In this document: positions 1 through 8,563 of the stretch, one piece after another
Position numbering within the stretch: the stretch's first letter is position 1
Layout: every line of letters begins with the position of its first letter
Assembly (NCBI GenBank): GCA_016790165.1
Contig: JAEUPL010000025.1
Location: 1 to 64,000 of the forward strand
Length of the DNA: 64,000 nucleotides
Direction: 5' to 3'
From: Burkholderiales bacterium
GTDB taxonomy: Bacteria > Pseudomonadota > Gammaproteobacteria > Burkholderiales > Casimicrobiaceae
Notes under the pieces: generated by a model
Databases searched by the model: none
Told to the model about the DNA's origin: nothing
The model's input: only the letters and a program-made list of their open reading frames with translations
Program-made: the position numbers and the translations under genes

Positions 1-996
1 CGTTTGCCCTTCGTAGCTCAGGAAGCTGAAGCCCTTGAGCCAGCTGCATTCCGTGTCGCTCGCGCTGTAGAAGTGGGTGTTTGGCCCACCGTTGTTGCCG
101 CCGTAGAAGCGGCAGACGCTGACGTAGCCGCCGTGCTTGAAGCCTCGTCCGGTGCGTTTCCAGTTGGCGATGCCGTCGAGCAGGGTTCGATCTGCATCGG
201 TGGCGGCGTAGAAGTATTGGCCGTCCGGCTGCTTGGGAAAGTCTGCCGTGTTGACGTATTCGGTGACCTCGCCTTCCACCCATGGCGGCGGGAGGGTGGT
301 GAGCTTTATGTCCAGCTGCGCTGACGGGAAGACCGGCCAGTCCGCAGGCATGCTTCCCTTGTTTTTGTCGTGCCAACTGCTCTCCGTTTCAACCAATCCG
401 AGCTTGTAACCCCAGTAGTAAGTCAGCCAGGGGTTACCGTTTCGCTCGGTCACCATTCGCGTGGCATCGAACTCCCCTCCGTCTAGAGCGCGGCGTCGCG
501 TCGTTCCTCCGAAGATCGTGCGCTCGGGCAAAACCCACCGTATGGGACTAGGCTCGCCGACAAGGGGTGACAAATCCCCGCACAGCGACCGCCCGCTCTG
601 ATATCGCCACGACAAAGCCGGCTCCGTAATGGATACGCCTTCTACGATGTTTGATGGCAGCGCGACTGGTGTAGCCCGGCACGGTCGATCATCAATGAGC
701 CAACCGCCATACCAAACAAAGTGACTCGTTGCATTTGCGTCGACGCCCCCGATGGGTGGCACGTCTGGTGCCAATTCAAAGACGTAGAACGAGGATACCG
801 GATCATCAATCACACTTCCGAAATAGTGGCGGCCACGAACAATCGGCAGTGCCTCCGTTGTTACCGTGTGAGGCCCAGAGACTGCGCCGAATGTTGAGCC
901 TCTTGGGCCACGTGTAAGTTTCAGGTAGTAGTTCTCCTCTGCATGTGAGATTTGGGACACGAGCCCCAAACACATCGCGAACAACTGTGAAGCCAT
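1..996 (-). CDS. exported protein with DUF5648-like repeats (partial, C-terminus off window)
   Basis: The reverse strand is open from an ATG at 996 to the window edge (332 codons, no stop). The N-terminus reads as a signal peptide (MASQLFAMCLGLVSQISHA, then EE). Codons near the left edge encode a repeat with motifs 'QYFYAATDADRTLLDG', 'VSVCRFYGG' and 'THFYSASDTEC'. These resemble the N-terminal repeats of the two sialidase-like proteins at 24-28 kb, which I associate with DUF5648. A GAGGG ribosome site lies 8 bases before the ATG; a GTG at 1050 in the same frame is an alternative start. It is probably secreted or surface-located. Its function is unknown, and what follows the repeat cannot be seen. 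Confidence 0.7.
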   Translation of the reverse strand, partial: MASQLFAMCLGLVSQISHAEENYYLKLTRGPRGSTFGAVSGPHTVTTEALPIVRGRHYFGSVIDDPVSSFYVFELAPDVPPIGGVDANATSHFVWYGGWLIDDRPCRATPVALPSNIVEGVSITEPALSWRYQSGRSLCGDLSPLVGEPSPIRWVLPERTIFGGTTRRRALDGGEFDATRMVTERNGNPWLTYYWGYKLGLVETESSWHDKNKGSMPADWPVFPSAQLDIKLTTLPPPWVEGEVTEYVNTADFPKQPDGQYFYAATDADRTLLDGIANWKRTGRGFKHGGYVSVCRFYGGNNGGPNTHFYSASDTECSWLKGFSFLSYEGQT

Positions 997-1297
997 CGCG
1001 AACGCCCTCGAGTGCAGTGCGCGCCAGATCGAGCGCTTAGATGTGGCCACACTTTCGAAGGCGGCAGGTAGTCGCCGGACCATGCCGTCGTCGCAGTTTC
1101 CGGGCGTGGGGTCGACGCGAGGAAGCCAAGGCGGCGCGACGACCAACGCGAGCCGACAAACGTGCGACAAAGACCGCAGCGAAATTTCCAAGCAAGATGC
1201 AAGCAGAGTTCAATCCCGTGAAGATATCAAGCGTATGCCCTGCGGGTTTGATGCCGAACAGGCTAGACGACGGGAGGTGTCGTCCAGAAGCATCGAA
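997..1297. other. gene-free stretch between two minus-strand genes
   Basis: About 300 bases between the end of the VOC operon (1298) and the start of the exported protein (996). It must carry the promoter of the latter. No convincing protein, hairpin terminator or repeat was seen; the short open frames here look like chance. Confidence 0.4.
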
Positions 1298-1789
1298 TCA
1301 GACGGGGCCTGCCGCACGCTCCAACGCCGCCACGTCAATCTTCTGCATCTTCAGCATGGCCTGCATCGCGCGGCTTGCCCGGCCACCGTCGGGATCGCTG
1401 AGCAGACGGCCCAGCGCTTTTGGCACCACCTGCCATGACACGCCAAACTTGTCGGTGAGCCAGGCGCACTGGTCCGCGCGCCCGCCGTCGGCGGTGAGCG
1501 CCGTCCAGTAATGGTCTACCTCAGCCTGATCGTCGCAACTGATGAACAACGAGAATGCCGGCGTGAGCTTGTAGTGCGGGCCGGCATTCAGTGCGATGTA
1601 AGGGTGGCCGTCGAGTTCGAACGTCACACTCATCACCGAACCCACCGGAAACGGTGCGCCCTCGCGCCAGTAAGCTACATCTACGATGCGCGAATTGGGA
1701 ATCAGTGCAACGTAGAACTTGGCAGCCGCTTCCGCCTTCGTGTCAAACCACAAAAACGGCGTAACTTTGCTCGTTGGCTGGATGTTCAT
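1298..1789 (-). CDS. PhnB-like VOC family protein (3-dmu-9_3-mt fold)
   Basis: 163 aa. It begins 'KVTPFLWFDTKAEAAAKFYV' and contains the 'SVMSVTFELDGHPYIALNAGP' and 'DKFGVSWQVVP' segments typical of the PhnB/YjdN branch of the vicinal-oxygen-chelate superfamily. Members are small soluble proteins of mostly unknown substrate; the family name comes from distant similarity to a ubiquinone methyltransferase, and no methyltransferase activity is implied. Its ATG overlaps the stop of the preceding VOC gene (ATGA), so it is the last gene of the TetR-led operon. Family assignment is firm; substrate unknown. Confidence 0.85.
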   Translation of the reverse strand: MNIQPTSKVTPFLWFDTKAEAAAKFYVALIPNSRIVDVAYWREGAPFPVGSVMSVTFELDGHPYIALNAGPHYKLTPAFSLFISCDDQAEVDHYWTALTADGGRADQCAWLTDKFGVSWQVVPKALGRLLSDPDGGRASRAMQAMLKMQKIDVAALERAAGPV

Positions 1790-2193
1790 GCGGTGCAGGC
1801 AACGGTTTGCGGTTGCAGCATGCTCAGGCGGTTGCCTTCGGTGTCGCTGAAAGCCACGTAGTGGCCGACGCCGGGAATCATCATCGGCTCGCCATACACC
1901 TCGCCCCCTGCGTCGCGCACCCTCGCGATGGCGTCACCGATGTTGTCGACGGCGACCACCACGGACGGATGCTGGCCCGGCCAGTCCGGTTTGCGCGGAA
2001 ACAAACCGCCATTGATGGCGCCGGGCGTGCTGGGGCGGCCGTCGTCCGGGTTGGACGGTGTGGTGGTGGCGACGACGTAGTGATTCATTTCGGCGCCAAA
2101 CGCCTGCATCTGCCAGCCAAAGGCTGTCGCGTAAAACGTGGCGGCGCGCTGGTTGTCGTCGTAGGGCATTTCGAAGTGAACAACCGGATTCAT
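1786..2193 (-). CDS. VOC family (glyoxalase/bleomycin-resistance fold) protein
   Basis: 135 aa from an ATG preceded by AGGAAGG. It opens 'MNPVVHFEMPYDDNQRAATFY' and carries 'FGWQMQ', 'GAINGGLFPR' and 'HYVAFSDTEGNRLSMLQ', the usual single-module VOC pattern seen in proteins annotated as lactoylglutathione-lyase-like. The reading frame extends further upstream, but the residues before 2193 are low complexity and basic and unlike the family, so the internal ATG was chosen. It sits between the SRPBCC gene (35-base gap) and the PhnB-like gene (4-base overlap). Such proteins usually bind a divalent metal and small hydrophobic or electrophilic compounds; the substrate is not predictable here. Confidence 0.85.
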   Translation of the reverse strand: MNPVVHFEMPYDDNQRAATFYATAFGWQMQAFGAEMNHYVVATTTPSNPDDGRPSTPGAINGGLFPRKPDWPGQHPSVVVAVDNIGDAIARVRDAGGEVYGEPMMIPGVGHYVAFSDTEGNRLSMLQPQTVACTA

Positions 2194-2227
2194 TTGCCTT
2201 CCTCGCTGGGTTGTGCGGTTTCGTGGT

Positions 2228-2776
2228 TCATCGGCCCGGCAGCGCGTCCCGCTCAGCCATCGCCTTGAGTTCGGCAAGGCCAGCGTCGAATTCACGCGCC
2301 ATCATCTTGTCCATGTTGAGCACGGTGCTCATGAGCTTGGCCATGAATGGCGCTTCGCCTTCCATTGCCCACGTCACGCGCGTGCCATTGCCTTCAGGGA
2401 CCAGTGTGAACTCAACGCGGTTGTCGACCTTGAATGGCGCGATCATCTGCAAGCGCATGCGCACGAACGCGTCCGCTTGACTGTGGGTGATTTCGACGTT
2501 TCCGCTGCCAACGTCCTTGTTGCCCACGAAAGCGTATTTCGCACCGGGTCCGGCACCGGGTCCGCTGAGGGTGCCTTTGAGATTGGGGTCTTTCTTGACG
2601 AACGGGTTCCAGGTGAGCGACGCCGCCATGTCGTTGATCAGTGGAAAGACCTTCGCTGCGGGCGCGTTGATCAGGGTGGAGCGCGCAAACGTTCCACGAT
2701 CCGGCTTGCTGTTGACATACAACAGAAACGCAACCAGCAATACGATGAGCGCAACAATCCAGGGGGTCCACAGCAT
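2228..2776 (-). CDS. membrane-anchored SRPBCC family protein
   Basis: 182 aa from an ATG with an AGGAG site. One N-terminal transmembrane segment (MLWTPWIVALIVLLVAFLLY) is followed by a START/polyketide-cyclase-type domain: 'RSTLINAPAAKVFPLINDM', 'WNPFVKKDPNLKG' and 'GTRVTWAMEGEAPFMAKLMS'. The family forms a deep hydrophobic ligand pocket. The anchor suggests action at the inner membrane. Gap to the upstream AHSA1 gene is 10 bases, so co-transcription is likely. Function unknown. Confidence 0.85.
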   Translation of the reverse strand: MLWTPWIVALIVLLVAFLLYVNSKPDRGTFARSTLINAPAAKVFPLINDMAASLTWNPFVKKDPNLKGTLSGPGAGPGAKYAFVGNKDVGSGNVEITHSQADAFVRMRLQMIAPFKVDNRVEFTLVPEGNGTRVTWAMEGEAPFMAKLMSTVLNMDKMMAREFDAGLAELKAMAERDALPGR

Positions 2777-2786
2777 GGCGTTGCTC

Positions 2787-3281
2787 CTACAGCGTGGCCG
2801 CGAGCGCGGCGAGTTGATCGGTGGCGACGCCCCAGCCCTGATGGAAGCCCATTGCCTCGTGCGCTGCGCAATCGTCGGCGCTCCAGTGACGCGCCCGTGC
2901 GGTGTAGCGCGTCTTGCCGTCTTCTTCCTCAAAGGTCAGGATGCAGGTGAAGAACGGTTTGCCGGACGGCACCCAGGCGCTCGTGTAAGCGTCGGTAAAC
3001 ACCAGTTTGCGGTTGGGAATGACCTCAAGATACACACCGCGGTTGGGCATCTGGGTGCCGTCCGGGCCCTGCATCACGATCGTGCTCGCTCCGCCCGCTC
3101 GAACGTCGGTTTCCGCGTGCACGGTCTTCCACGGGGGTGGTGTGAACCACTGCACCATCAATGCGGGTTCGGTCCAGCAGCGGTAGAGTTTTTCGCGGGG
3201 CGCGTCGATCAGGCGCGTGAGTACGAGTTCACGTGGCTCGGTATCGCCCGTCGCGGAGGCAGGTGGGGCGTCGATGGTCAT
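2787..3281 (-). CDS. AHSA1/SRPBCC domain protein
   Basis: 164 aa, start ATG with AAAGGAG. It shows 'ELVLTRLIDAPREKLYRCWTEP', 'QWFTPPPWKT', 'GRHW'-type ending ('ARARHWSADDCAAHEAMGFHQGWG') and other signatures of activator-of-Hsp90-homologue-like SRPBCC proteins. In bacteria these are often encoded directly behind a small regulator, as here behind a TetR gene 25 bases upstream. No chaperone partner role is established for bacterial members; a small-molecule-binding or stress-response role is inferred from the operon. Confidence 0.87.
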   Translation of the reverse strand: MTIDAPPASATGDTEPRELVLTRLIDAPREKLYRCWTEPALMVQWFTPPPWKTVHAETDVRAGGASTIVMQGPDGTQMPNRGVYLEVIPNRKLVFTDAYTSAWVPSGKPFFTCILTFEEEDGKTRYTARARHWSADDCAAHEAMGFHQGWGVATDQLAALAATL

Positions 3282-3306
3282 GCCAACTCCTTTACGATGC
3301 AATGCG

Positions 3307-3927
3307 TCACGATGGCAGCAGCGTTTCAATATGGGTGCGTAGCAAGTCAACGCAGGCGTGCGCGACCTGCGGACCACCCTGTGCCTTGGCGAGAATGAAC
3401 GCCCCCTGCAACACGGCCTGCGTGTAGAGCGCAACGGTCATGGCTTCCCATGGTGCATCCGGGGCGTAACGCGCTTTGGCCAGCGCCAGATCGGTGGCCA
3501 CCGTGGCCGCGTGGCCGCGAATGCCTCGCTCGCAGGCATCGCGCAGCACGGGATGCGTGGCAAACGTCTCCTGCACCATGGTGCCGAGCAGGCAGGTGAA
3601 GTCCTCCGGCGCGCCCTGCAACAACCGGGCACGAAAGTCGAGGTACGCGAGCACCCGTTCGCGCGGATCCTCTGGCGCGTGATACGGCGCCTGCGCAAAC
3701 AGCGCACCGGTCATTTCGTTCCAGTAGTCAATCGCCGCCAGGGCCAGCGCTTCCTTGCTCTTGAAGTGGTGAAAGAAGCTGCCTTTGGTCACACCGGCTT
3801 CGGCGCACAGATCGTCCACCGTCGTGGCCGGGTAGCCCCTGCCGCGAATGACGCGCAGCGCCGCATCCAGCAGACGTGTTCGAGCGTCACGTTCGGCAGC
3901 GGGTGGGTTTGGCGTACCGACAGGCAT
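3307..3927 (-). CDS. TetR/AcrR family transcriptional regulator
   Basis: 206 aa. The N-terminal helix-turn-helix is clear ('RTRLLDAALRVIRGRGYPATTVDDLC' split by the turn, then 'AGVTKGSFFHHFKSKEALALAAIDYW'). The C-terminal ligand-binding part is less conserved. The frame is open to a TTG at 3972, but a predicted -10 and a palindromic operator overlap that codon, so the ATG at 3927 is preferred. It is the first gene of a five-gene operon with AHSA1, SRPBCC and two VOC proteins, and probably represses its own operon through the palindrome at 3967-3982. The effector is unknown. Confidence 0.88.
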   Translation of the reverse strand: MPVGTPNPPAAERDARTRLLDAALRVIRGRGYPATTVDDLCAEAGVTKGSFFHHFKSKEALALAAIDYWNEMTGALFAQAPYHAPEDPRERVLAYLDFRARLLQGAPEDFTCLLGTMVQETFATHPVLRDACERGIRGHAATVATDLALAKARYAPDAPWEAMTVALYTQAVLQGAFILAKAQGGPQVAHACVDLLRTHIETLLPS

Positions 3928-3962
3928 CGGTGTGGTGGTGGTATCAAGCTCCGTTTTCGCCA

Positions 3963-3992
3963 ACTGTACCAACCAGTTGGTATGTTCGTCAA
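3963..3992 (-). promoter_or_regulatory. predicted promoter with overlapping palindromic operator for the TetR operon
   Basis: On the minus strand a -35 TTGACG (plus 3987-3992) and a -10 TACAGT (plus 3963-3968) are 18 bases apart. The spacer and -10 contain the inverted repeat TACCAACCAGTTGGTA (3967-3982; 7-base arms around CA), a typical TetR-type operator shape. Binding there would block polymerase, consistent with autorepression. The promoter match is by eye; the operator assignment is inference. Confidence 0.6.
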
Positions 3993-4442
3993 CGGCGGAC
4001 TATTGCCGGTTCACGGTACAGCTTTGTGCCGTTATCGACGGCCGCACGGCCTATTCGCCTCAAAAATTCAGTAGGTTGACTTTGTGTCAAATGTGGCTGC
4101 AATGACCGCGCTGCTGTCGATGGCAATGAAAAGTTATTGACCAACGCTCGTCCGGACGTTTCATGACGTCGCTGCAAAAGCGGTTGCGCGCAGTTGTGGA
4201 TGCGCGTTCGCCCATTCCCGCGTCGAATCCGCTGGACTCTCTGCAGCGTGCGCAGCGGCGAGGTGTGGGCGCATGTGACGGCGCCTCCCGTCCCCCTAAC
4301 TCGATGCGGCTCCGACCGAGTGGATCTCCGCTTTCGCATGCCTCGGTCGCAGCTGATTTCCCACCCGCTCATGGCGTGGTCGGCAGCGCACCCCGTGCAC
4401 GGAGCGACCTGCGGGCGAGGCGTTCCACCGGAGAGACCCGCA
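3993..4442. other. gene-free stretch between divergent operons
   Basis: About 450 bases separate the TetR promoter from the promoter of the molybdenum hydroxylase/sox operon. Open frames here lack family resemblance. No strong hairpin or repeat was recognised. It could hold upstream activator sites for the rightward operon. Confidence 0.4.
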
Positions 4443-4473
4443 TTGACAGGCGGGCGGCCCGCGCGCGGATAAT
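4443..4473 (+). promoter_or_regulatory. predicted sigma70 promoter of the iorAB-like/sox operon
   Basis: A perfect -35 TTGACA (4443-4448) and a -10 GATAAT (4468-4473, five of six consensus bases) are separated by 19 bases, slightly long. Transcription would start near 4480, giving a short leader with GGAG just before the ATG at 4500. Identified by eye only. Confidence 0.5.
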
Positions 4474-4499
4474 GCGGCTTTCCCCCCTCGGAGCTCGCC

Positions 4500-5042
4500 A
4501 TGCCAACACTCAATGTCAACGGCAAGTCGCTGGACTACGCGGCAGACGACGGCACCCCGCTGTTGTGGGTACTACGCGAACAATTGGGCCTGACCGGCAC
4601 CAAATACGGCTGCGGCGTGGCTCAGTGCGGCGCCTGTACCGTGCACATTGACGGCGTGCCAACGCGCTCGTGTGCCGTTCCGGCGGCGAGCGTGAAGGCC
4701 GCGCAGAAGATCACCACCATCGAGGGGCTGTCAAAGGATGGCACGCACCCGGTGCAGCGCGCCTGGCAAGCGCTCGACGTGCCGCAGTGTGGTTTCTGCC
4801 AGTCCGGCATGATCATGGCGGCGACGGCACTCTTGAAAGACAAACCGACCCCGACCGACGCCGACATCGACGCCGCGATGACCAACATTTGCCGATGCGG
4901 GACGTACAACCGCGTCCGCGCCGCGATTCACGTCGCCGCCAAGGAGATGGCCGCGGCGAAGAGCGGCGGCAAGATGCACAGCAAGGCAGAGCTCGGCAAG
5001 TCTGCGCTCAACATTGAGCATGTGGAAGGAGCCAAGGCATGA
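4500..5042 (+). CDS. (2Fe-2S)-binding subunit of a xanthine-dehydrogenase-family molybdenum hydroxylase (IorA-like)
   Basis: 180 aa. The N-terminal plant-ferredoxin-type cluster has Cys38, 43, 46 and 58 ('[15 protein letters not shown]'); the C-terminal four-helix cluster has Cys97, 100, 131 and 133 ('QCGFCQSGM', '[10 protein letters not shown]'). This is the usual two-cluster small subunit of isoquinoline 1-oxidoreductase or aldehyde dehydrogenase type enzymes, carrying electrons from the molybdenum site. A C-terminal tail of about 30 residues after the second cluster is longer than in many relatives. It overlaps the large subunit by ATGA and has no signal peptide, so it is presumably carried through the Tat system by its partner. 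Confidence 0.92.
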   Translation: MPTLNVNGKSLDYAADDGTPLLWVLREQLGLTGTKYGCGVAQCGACTVHIDGVPTRSCAVPAASVKAAQKITTIEGLSKDGTHPVQRAWQALDVPQCGFCQSGMIMAATALLKDKPTPTDADIDAAMTNICRCGTYNRVRAAIHVAAKEMAAAKSGGKMHSKAELGKSALNIEHVEGAKA

Positions 5043-7261
5043 GTTCCCCTAAAGCCGACACCGCACGTACCGATGCACCCGCACGCGTGAGCCGACGCAA
5101 CTTCCTCAAACAAAGCGCCGGTGCCACCGGCGGCCTGGTGCTGGGCTTTCACTTGCCGCTCATGGGCCAGCAGGCGCTGGCGCAAGGCGCCGCCGCAGCG
5201 AACACGCCGCCTGAGATCAACGCCTGGGTCGTCATCCAGCCGGATGACCGCGTGGTCATCCGCATCGCCCGCTCCGAGATGGGCCAGGGCACGTTGACCG
5301 GCCTCGCCCAACTCGTCGCCGAGGAACTCGAATGCGACTGGGCAAAAGTTGCCACTGAGTACCCGACGCCGGGGCAGAACCTCAAACGCGAGCGCGTCTG
5401 GGGCGACTTCTCCACCGGCGGCAGCCGCGGCATTCGGCAATCGCAGGACTATGTGCGCAAGGGCGGCGCAGCCGCGCGTATCGCGCTCATTCAGGCGGCG
5501 GCAGACGGCTGGAAAGTTCCCGCCGGCGAGTGCACGGTCAGCAAAGGCGTGATCACGCACGCGGCCAGCAAGCGCAGCACTACGTACGGAAAAGTTGCCG
5601 TCGCCGCGTCCAAACTCGCGCCCGCGAAGGACATCACGCTGAAACCGGCGAAGGACTGGAAACTCGCCGGCAAGCGGCTAGCGCGCCTGGACACGGTGGA
5701 CAAAACCACCGGAAAGCAGGTCTACGGCATGGACCTTAAGCTGCCGGGCATGCTGAATGCGGCCATGGTGGACTGCCCGATTTTTGGCGGCAAGGTGAAA
5801 AGCTTCGACGAAGCCGCCGCGATGAAGCGGCCGGGCGTCAAGAAAGTAGTTCGCCTCGGTGACAGTGGTGTGGCGGTGATCGCCGACACGTGGTGGCGCG
5901 CCAAAACGGCGCTCGACGCCATGAACGTGCAATGGGACGGCGGCAGCAACGCCAGCGCCAACAGCGCCGCGTTCGCACAGGTGCTCGCTGAAGCGCTGGA
6001 AAGCACCGACGCCGCAGTCGGTAACGACGTTGGCAACGCTGTCAGTGCGATCGACAACGCCGCGCGGCGGATTGAAGCGGTGTACAGCTACCCGCATCAA
6101 AACCACGCCTGCATGGAAACGATGAACGCTACGGTGAAGTGGACGTCCGAGCGCTGCGAAGTCTGGCTACCAACGCAAAACGGCGAGGCCGCGCTGGCCG
6201 CAGCGGCAGAGGCTGCCGGCCTCAAGCCGGCGCAGTGCGAGGTGTACAAAATACATCTCGGCGGTGGCTTTGGTCGTCGCGGCGCGACCGACTATGTGCG
6301 CAAGGCGGTGGCCATCGCCAAGGAAATGCCGGGCGTGCCGATCAAGATGATCTGGTCGCGTGAAGAAGACATGGCACAGGGCCGCTTCCACCCGGTCACC
6401 CAATGCAAGCTGGTCGCAGGCCTCGACGACAAGGGCGAAATCACCGGTTTGCACATGCGCATTGCGGGACAATCCATCCTCGCCACGGTGAACCCGCAGA
6501 TGATCAAGGACGGCAAGGACCCGGTAGTGTTCCAGGGCCTGAACCCGCCGGGGCCGGAAGCCTCCATCGGCTACACCTTCCCGGCGATGCGCATTGACTA
6601 CGCGATGCGCAATCCGCACGTCCCGGCCGGCTTCTGGCGCGGCGTGAACCTCAATCAGAACGCGATTTATCTCGAGTGTTTCATCGACGAGATCGCGCAC
6701 GCCACCGGGCAAGACCCGCTCGCGCTACGTCGCAAGCTGATGAAGGCGCACCCCAAACACCTCGCCGTGCTCAACGCAGCGGCGGAGAGAGCGGGTTACG
6801 ATAAGCCGGCACCCGCAGGTGTGTTCCGTGGTCTCGCACAAACGATGGGCTTTGGCTCCTACGTGGCCGCCTGCGCGGAGGTTTCGGTCAGCAAAGCGGG
6901 TGAACTGAAGATTCACCGCATCGTCGCCGCGACTAACTGCGGACATGCCGTGAACCCGCAGCAGATCGAGGCGCAGGTGGAGGGCTCGTTTGTCTATGGC
7001 CTCTCGGCGGCGCTGTTTCAGGAATGCACAGTCAAAGACGGTCGCATCGAGCAGAGCAATTTCCACGACTACCCGAGTCTCAAACTGGCGCAAATGCCCA
7101 AGGTGGAAACCGTGCTGGTGCCGACCGGAGACTTCTGGGGGGGCGTCGGTGAACCGACCATCGCCGTGGCGGCACCCGCCGTACTGAATGCGATCTTTGC
7201 CGCCACGGGCAAACGCATTCGCGAGTTGCCGCTCAGCAAGCACAAACTCGCGAACGATTGA
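5039..7261 (+). CDS. Tat-exported molybdopterin-binding subunit of a molybdenum hydroxylase (IorB-like)
   Basis: 740 aa. The N-terminus has a twin-arginine signal ('[12 protein letters not shown]') ending near ALAQG. The molybdenum-binding domains are recognisable: '[21 protein letters not shown]', '[13 protein letters not shown]', '[19 protein letters not shown]' and '[19 protein letters not shown]' with the conserved catalytic Glu region (GEP). Relatives are periplasmic, membrane-associated dehydrogenases of N-heterocycles or aldehydes that pass electrons to cytochrome c subunits. No such separate subunit lies here; instead soxXYZA follows at once. The enzyme class is secure. The substrate is unknown, and the link to Sox is inferred from operon structure. 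Confidence 0.9.
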   Translation: MSSPKADTARTDAPARVSRRNFLKQSAGATGGLVLGFHLPLMGQQALAQGAAAANTPPEINAWVVIQPDDRVVIRIARSEMGQGTLTGLAQLVAEELECDWAKVATEYPTPGQNLKRERVWGDFSTGGSRGIRQSQDYVRKGGAAARIALIQAAADGWKVPAGECTVSKGVITHAASKRSTTYGKVAVAASKLAPAKDITLKPAKDWKLAGKRLARLDTVDKTTGKQVYGMDLKLPGMLNAAMVDCPIFGGKVKSFDEAAAMKRPGVKKVVRLGDSGVAVIADTWWRAKTALDAMNVQWDGGSNASANSAAFAQVLAEALESTDAAVGNDVGNAVSAIDNAARRIEAVYSYPHQNHACMETMNATVKWTSERCEVWLPTQNGEAALAAAAEAAGLKPAQCEVYKIHLGGGFGRRGATDYVRKAVAIAKEMPGVPIKMIWSREEDMAQGRFHPVTQCKLVAGLDDKGEITGLHMRIAGQSILATVNPQMIKDGKDPVVFQGLNPPGPEASIGYTFPAMRIDYAMRNPHVPAGFWRGVNLNQNAIYLECFIDEIAHATGQDPLALRRKLMKAHPKHLAVLNAAAERAGYDKPAPAGVFRGLAQTMGFGSYVAACAEVSVSKAGELKIHRIVAATNCGHAVNPQQIEAQVEGSFVYGLSAALFQECTVKDGRIEQSNFHDYPSLKLAQMPKVETVLVPTGDFWGGVGEPTIAVAAPAVLNAIFAATGKRIRELPLSKHKLAND

Positions 7262-7278
7262 CAGGCGTTGACCGCGCA

Positions 7279-7746
7279 ATGGCGCATCCACCGCCGCGTC
7301 TACGCCGGCCGTCGCGCTTTGGCGCGGCCGCGGTGGCGGGTCGGCTCGCGCTGTGCGCGGCTGCAGGCGCAAGCACAGTGGCGGCTACACCGGGCGATGG
7401 CATCGCCGAGCCGTTGACGACGACGGCGGCCAGCGCCGAACGCGGGCGAGCTCTCGTCGCCAACCGGCAGCAGAGCCTGTGCGTGCTCTGCCATCAGGTG
7501 CCGCTGCCCGAGGTGCGTTTTCAGGGCGACATCTCGACCAATCTGGCGGGCGCCGGCGCGCGTTGGTCGGCAGCGCAAATGCGGCTGCGACTGGTCAACC
7601 CGCGAGCGCTGAATCCCGACTCAATCATGCCTGCCTACTTCACGACCGCGCCGCGCTCGCGCGTCGGCGTGGCCTGGCGCGACAAACCGATTCTTGATGC
7701 GCAACAGATTGAGGACGTGATTGCATGGCTGCAAACACTGCGATAG
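7279..7746 (+). CDS. soxX: SoxX-like monoheme cytochrome c
   Basis: 155 aa from ATG 7279 (a TTG at 7258 overlapping the previous stop is possible). A basic then hydrophobic leader suggests Sec export. One heme motif 'CVLCH' and a Met-ligand segment 'DSIMPAYF' fit SoxX, as do 'QGDISTNLAGAGARW', 'RLRLVNP' and the ending 'KPILDAQQIEDVIAWLQTLR'. In classical Sox systems SoxXA joins thiosulfate to the SoxY cysteine. Here it lies 17 bases after a molybdenum hydroxylase and overlaps soxY by 22 bases. It may instead, or also, take electrons from that enzyme. Confidence 0.88.
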   Translation: MAHPPPRLRRPSRFGAAAVAGRLALCAAAGASTVAATPGDGIAEPLTTTAASAERGRALVANRQQSLCVLCHQVPLPEVRFQGDISTNLAGAGARWSAAQMRLRLVNPRALNPDSIMPAYFTTAPRSRVGVAWRDKPILDAQQIEDVIAWLQTLR

Positions 7747-8195
7747 CGCGTCGAACCGCGTTGCGCGCCGCCGCGGGCGCCGCCCTGATGTTTGCACTAC
7801 GCCCCGTCAACGCGGCGATCGCCACGGCACCAATTCTCGGCGAACTCGCCTTTGCCTACGCTGGCCCCAAAGCGACACTGCGCGAAGCCCGCGTCAAGCT
7901 CGATATCACGCCACTGGTGGAAAACGGCAACAGCGTGCCGGTGACGATCAGCGTGGACAGCCCCATGACGGCGAACGAACACGTCGTCGGCATCGCGCTG
8001 TTCAGTGAGAAGAACCCGCAGAACGATGTGGCGCTCTTTGCGCTCACACCGCTGTCGGGGCGAGCGCAGGTGTCCACGCGGATTCGCCTCGCGACTTCGC
8101 AGCAGTTGATGGCGGTGGCGAAAATGAACGACGGCAGTTGCTGGTCGCACACGGTGGAGGTGGTCGTGACCACCGCATCGTGCGTGGAGGAGTAA
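7725..8195 (+). CDS. soxY: SoxY-like sulfur carrier subunit with altered C-terminal arm
   Basis: 156 aa. The leader has consecutive arginines ('ARRTALRAAAGAALMFAL'), suggesting Tat export. The core matches SoxY: 'ENGNSVPVTISVDSPM', 'EKNPQNDVALFALTP', 'GRAQVSTRIRLATSQQLMAVAKMNDGS'. Classical SoxY ends in GGCGG, whose Cys carries sulfur on a flexible glycine arm. This protein ends 'TTASCVEE': a cysteine (Cys153) remains four residues from the end, but the glycines are gone and two acidic residues follow. Cys also occurs after 'DGS'. It overlaps soxX and is 5 bases before soxZ. Family certain; carrier function with thiosulfate doubtful. Confidence 0.85.
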   Translation: MAANTAIARRTALRAAAGAALMFALRPVNAAIATAPILGELAFAYAGPKATLREARVKLDITPLVENGNSVPVTISVDSPMTANEHVVGIALFSEKNPQNDVALFALTPLSGRAQVSTRIRLATSQQLMAVAKMNDGSCWSHTVEVVVTTASCVEE

Positions 8196-8200
8196 CGACG

Positions 8201-8563
8201 GTGGCGCGTGCGTTGATCACGATGCCAAAGTCTGCGCGTCTGGGCGAGATCATCGAGGTTCGCGCGCTGGTGCAGCATGCGATGGAAACCGGCTATCGGC
8301 GCGACAGCGACGGCTCGATGCTCCAGCGCGATTTGATTCGCCGTTTCAGTTGCAGTTTCGCCGAGGCCGTGCGGTCGGACGGCACGCGTGCCGCGCCGGG
8401 CACGCGCGTGGTGTTCGCCGCCACGCTCCATGCAGCCATCGCAGCGAATCCGTATTTCTCGTTTTACTTCCGCGCAGAGAAGAGCGGCACATTGATATTT
8501 CTATGGGAAGGGGACAACGGCTTCGCACATCGAGAGCAGGCAACCCTGATGGTAAATGCGTAG
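8201..8563 (+). CDS. soxZ: SoxZ-like protein, partner of SoxY
   Basis: 120 aa from GTG 8201, preceded by GGAGGAG. It begins 'ARALITMPKSARLGEIIEVRALVQHAMETGYRRD' (split: 'GEIIEVRALVQHAMETGYRR' is the SoxZ hallmark) and ends 'SGTLIFLWEGDNGFAHREQATLMVNA'. Compared with the usual length of about 105 residues it has roughly a dozen extra residues around 'AVRSDGTRAAPGTR'. SoxZ normally forms a heterodimer with SoxY in the periplasm and presents it to the other Sox proteins. Overlaps soxA by 8 bases. Confidence 0.88.
   Translation: MARALITMPKSARLGEIIEVRALVQHAMETGYRRDSDGSMLQRDLIRRFSCSFAEAVRSDGTRAAPGTRVVFAATLHAAIAANPYFSFYFRAEKSGTLIFLWEGDNGFAHREQATLMVNA

Noticed and set aside
3928-3972. TTG 3972 as start of the TetR gene
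   Set aside because: The codon lies inside the operator palindrome and beside the predicted -10, so it would precede the transcription start.
5039-7261. The molybdenum subunit as SoxC of a SoxCD sulfur dehydrogenase
   Set aside because: SoxC belongs to the sulfite oxidase fold; this protein has xanthine-dehydrogenase-family motifs and a two-cluster ferredoxin partner, so it is not SoxCD.
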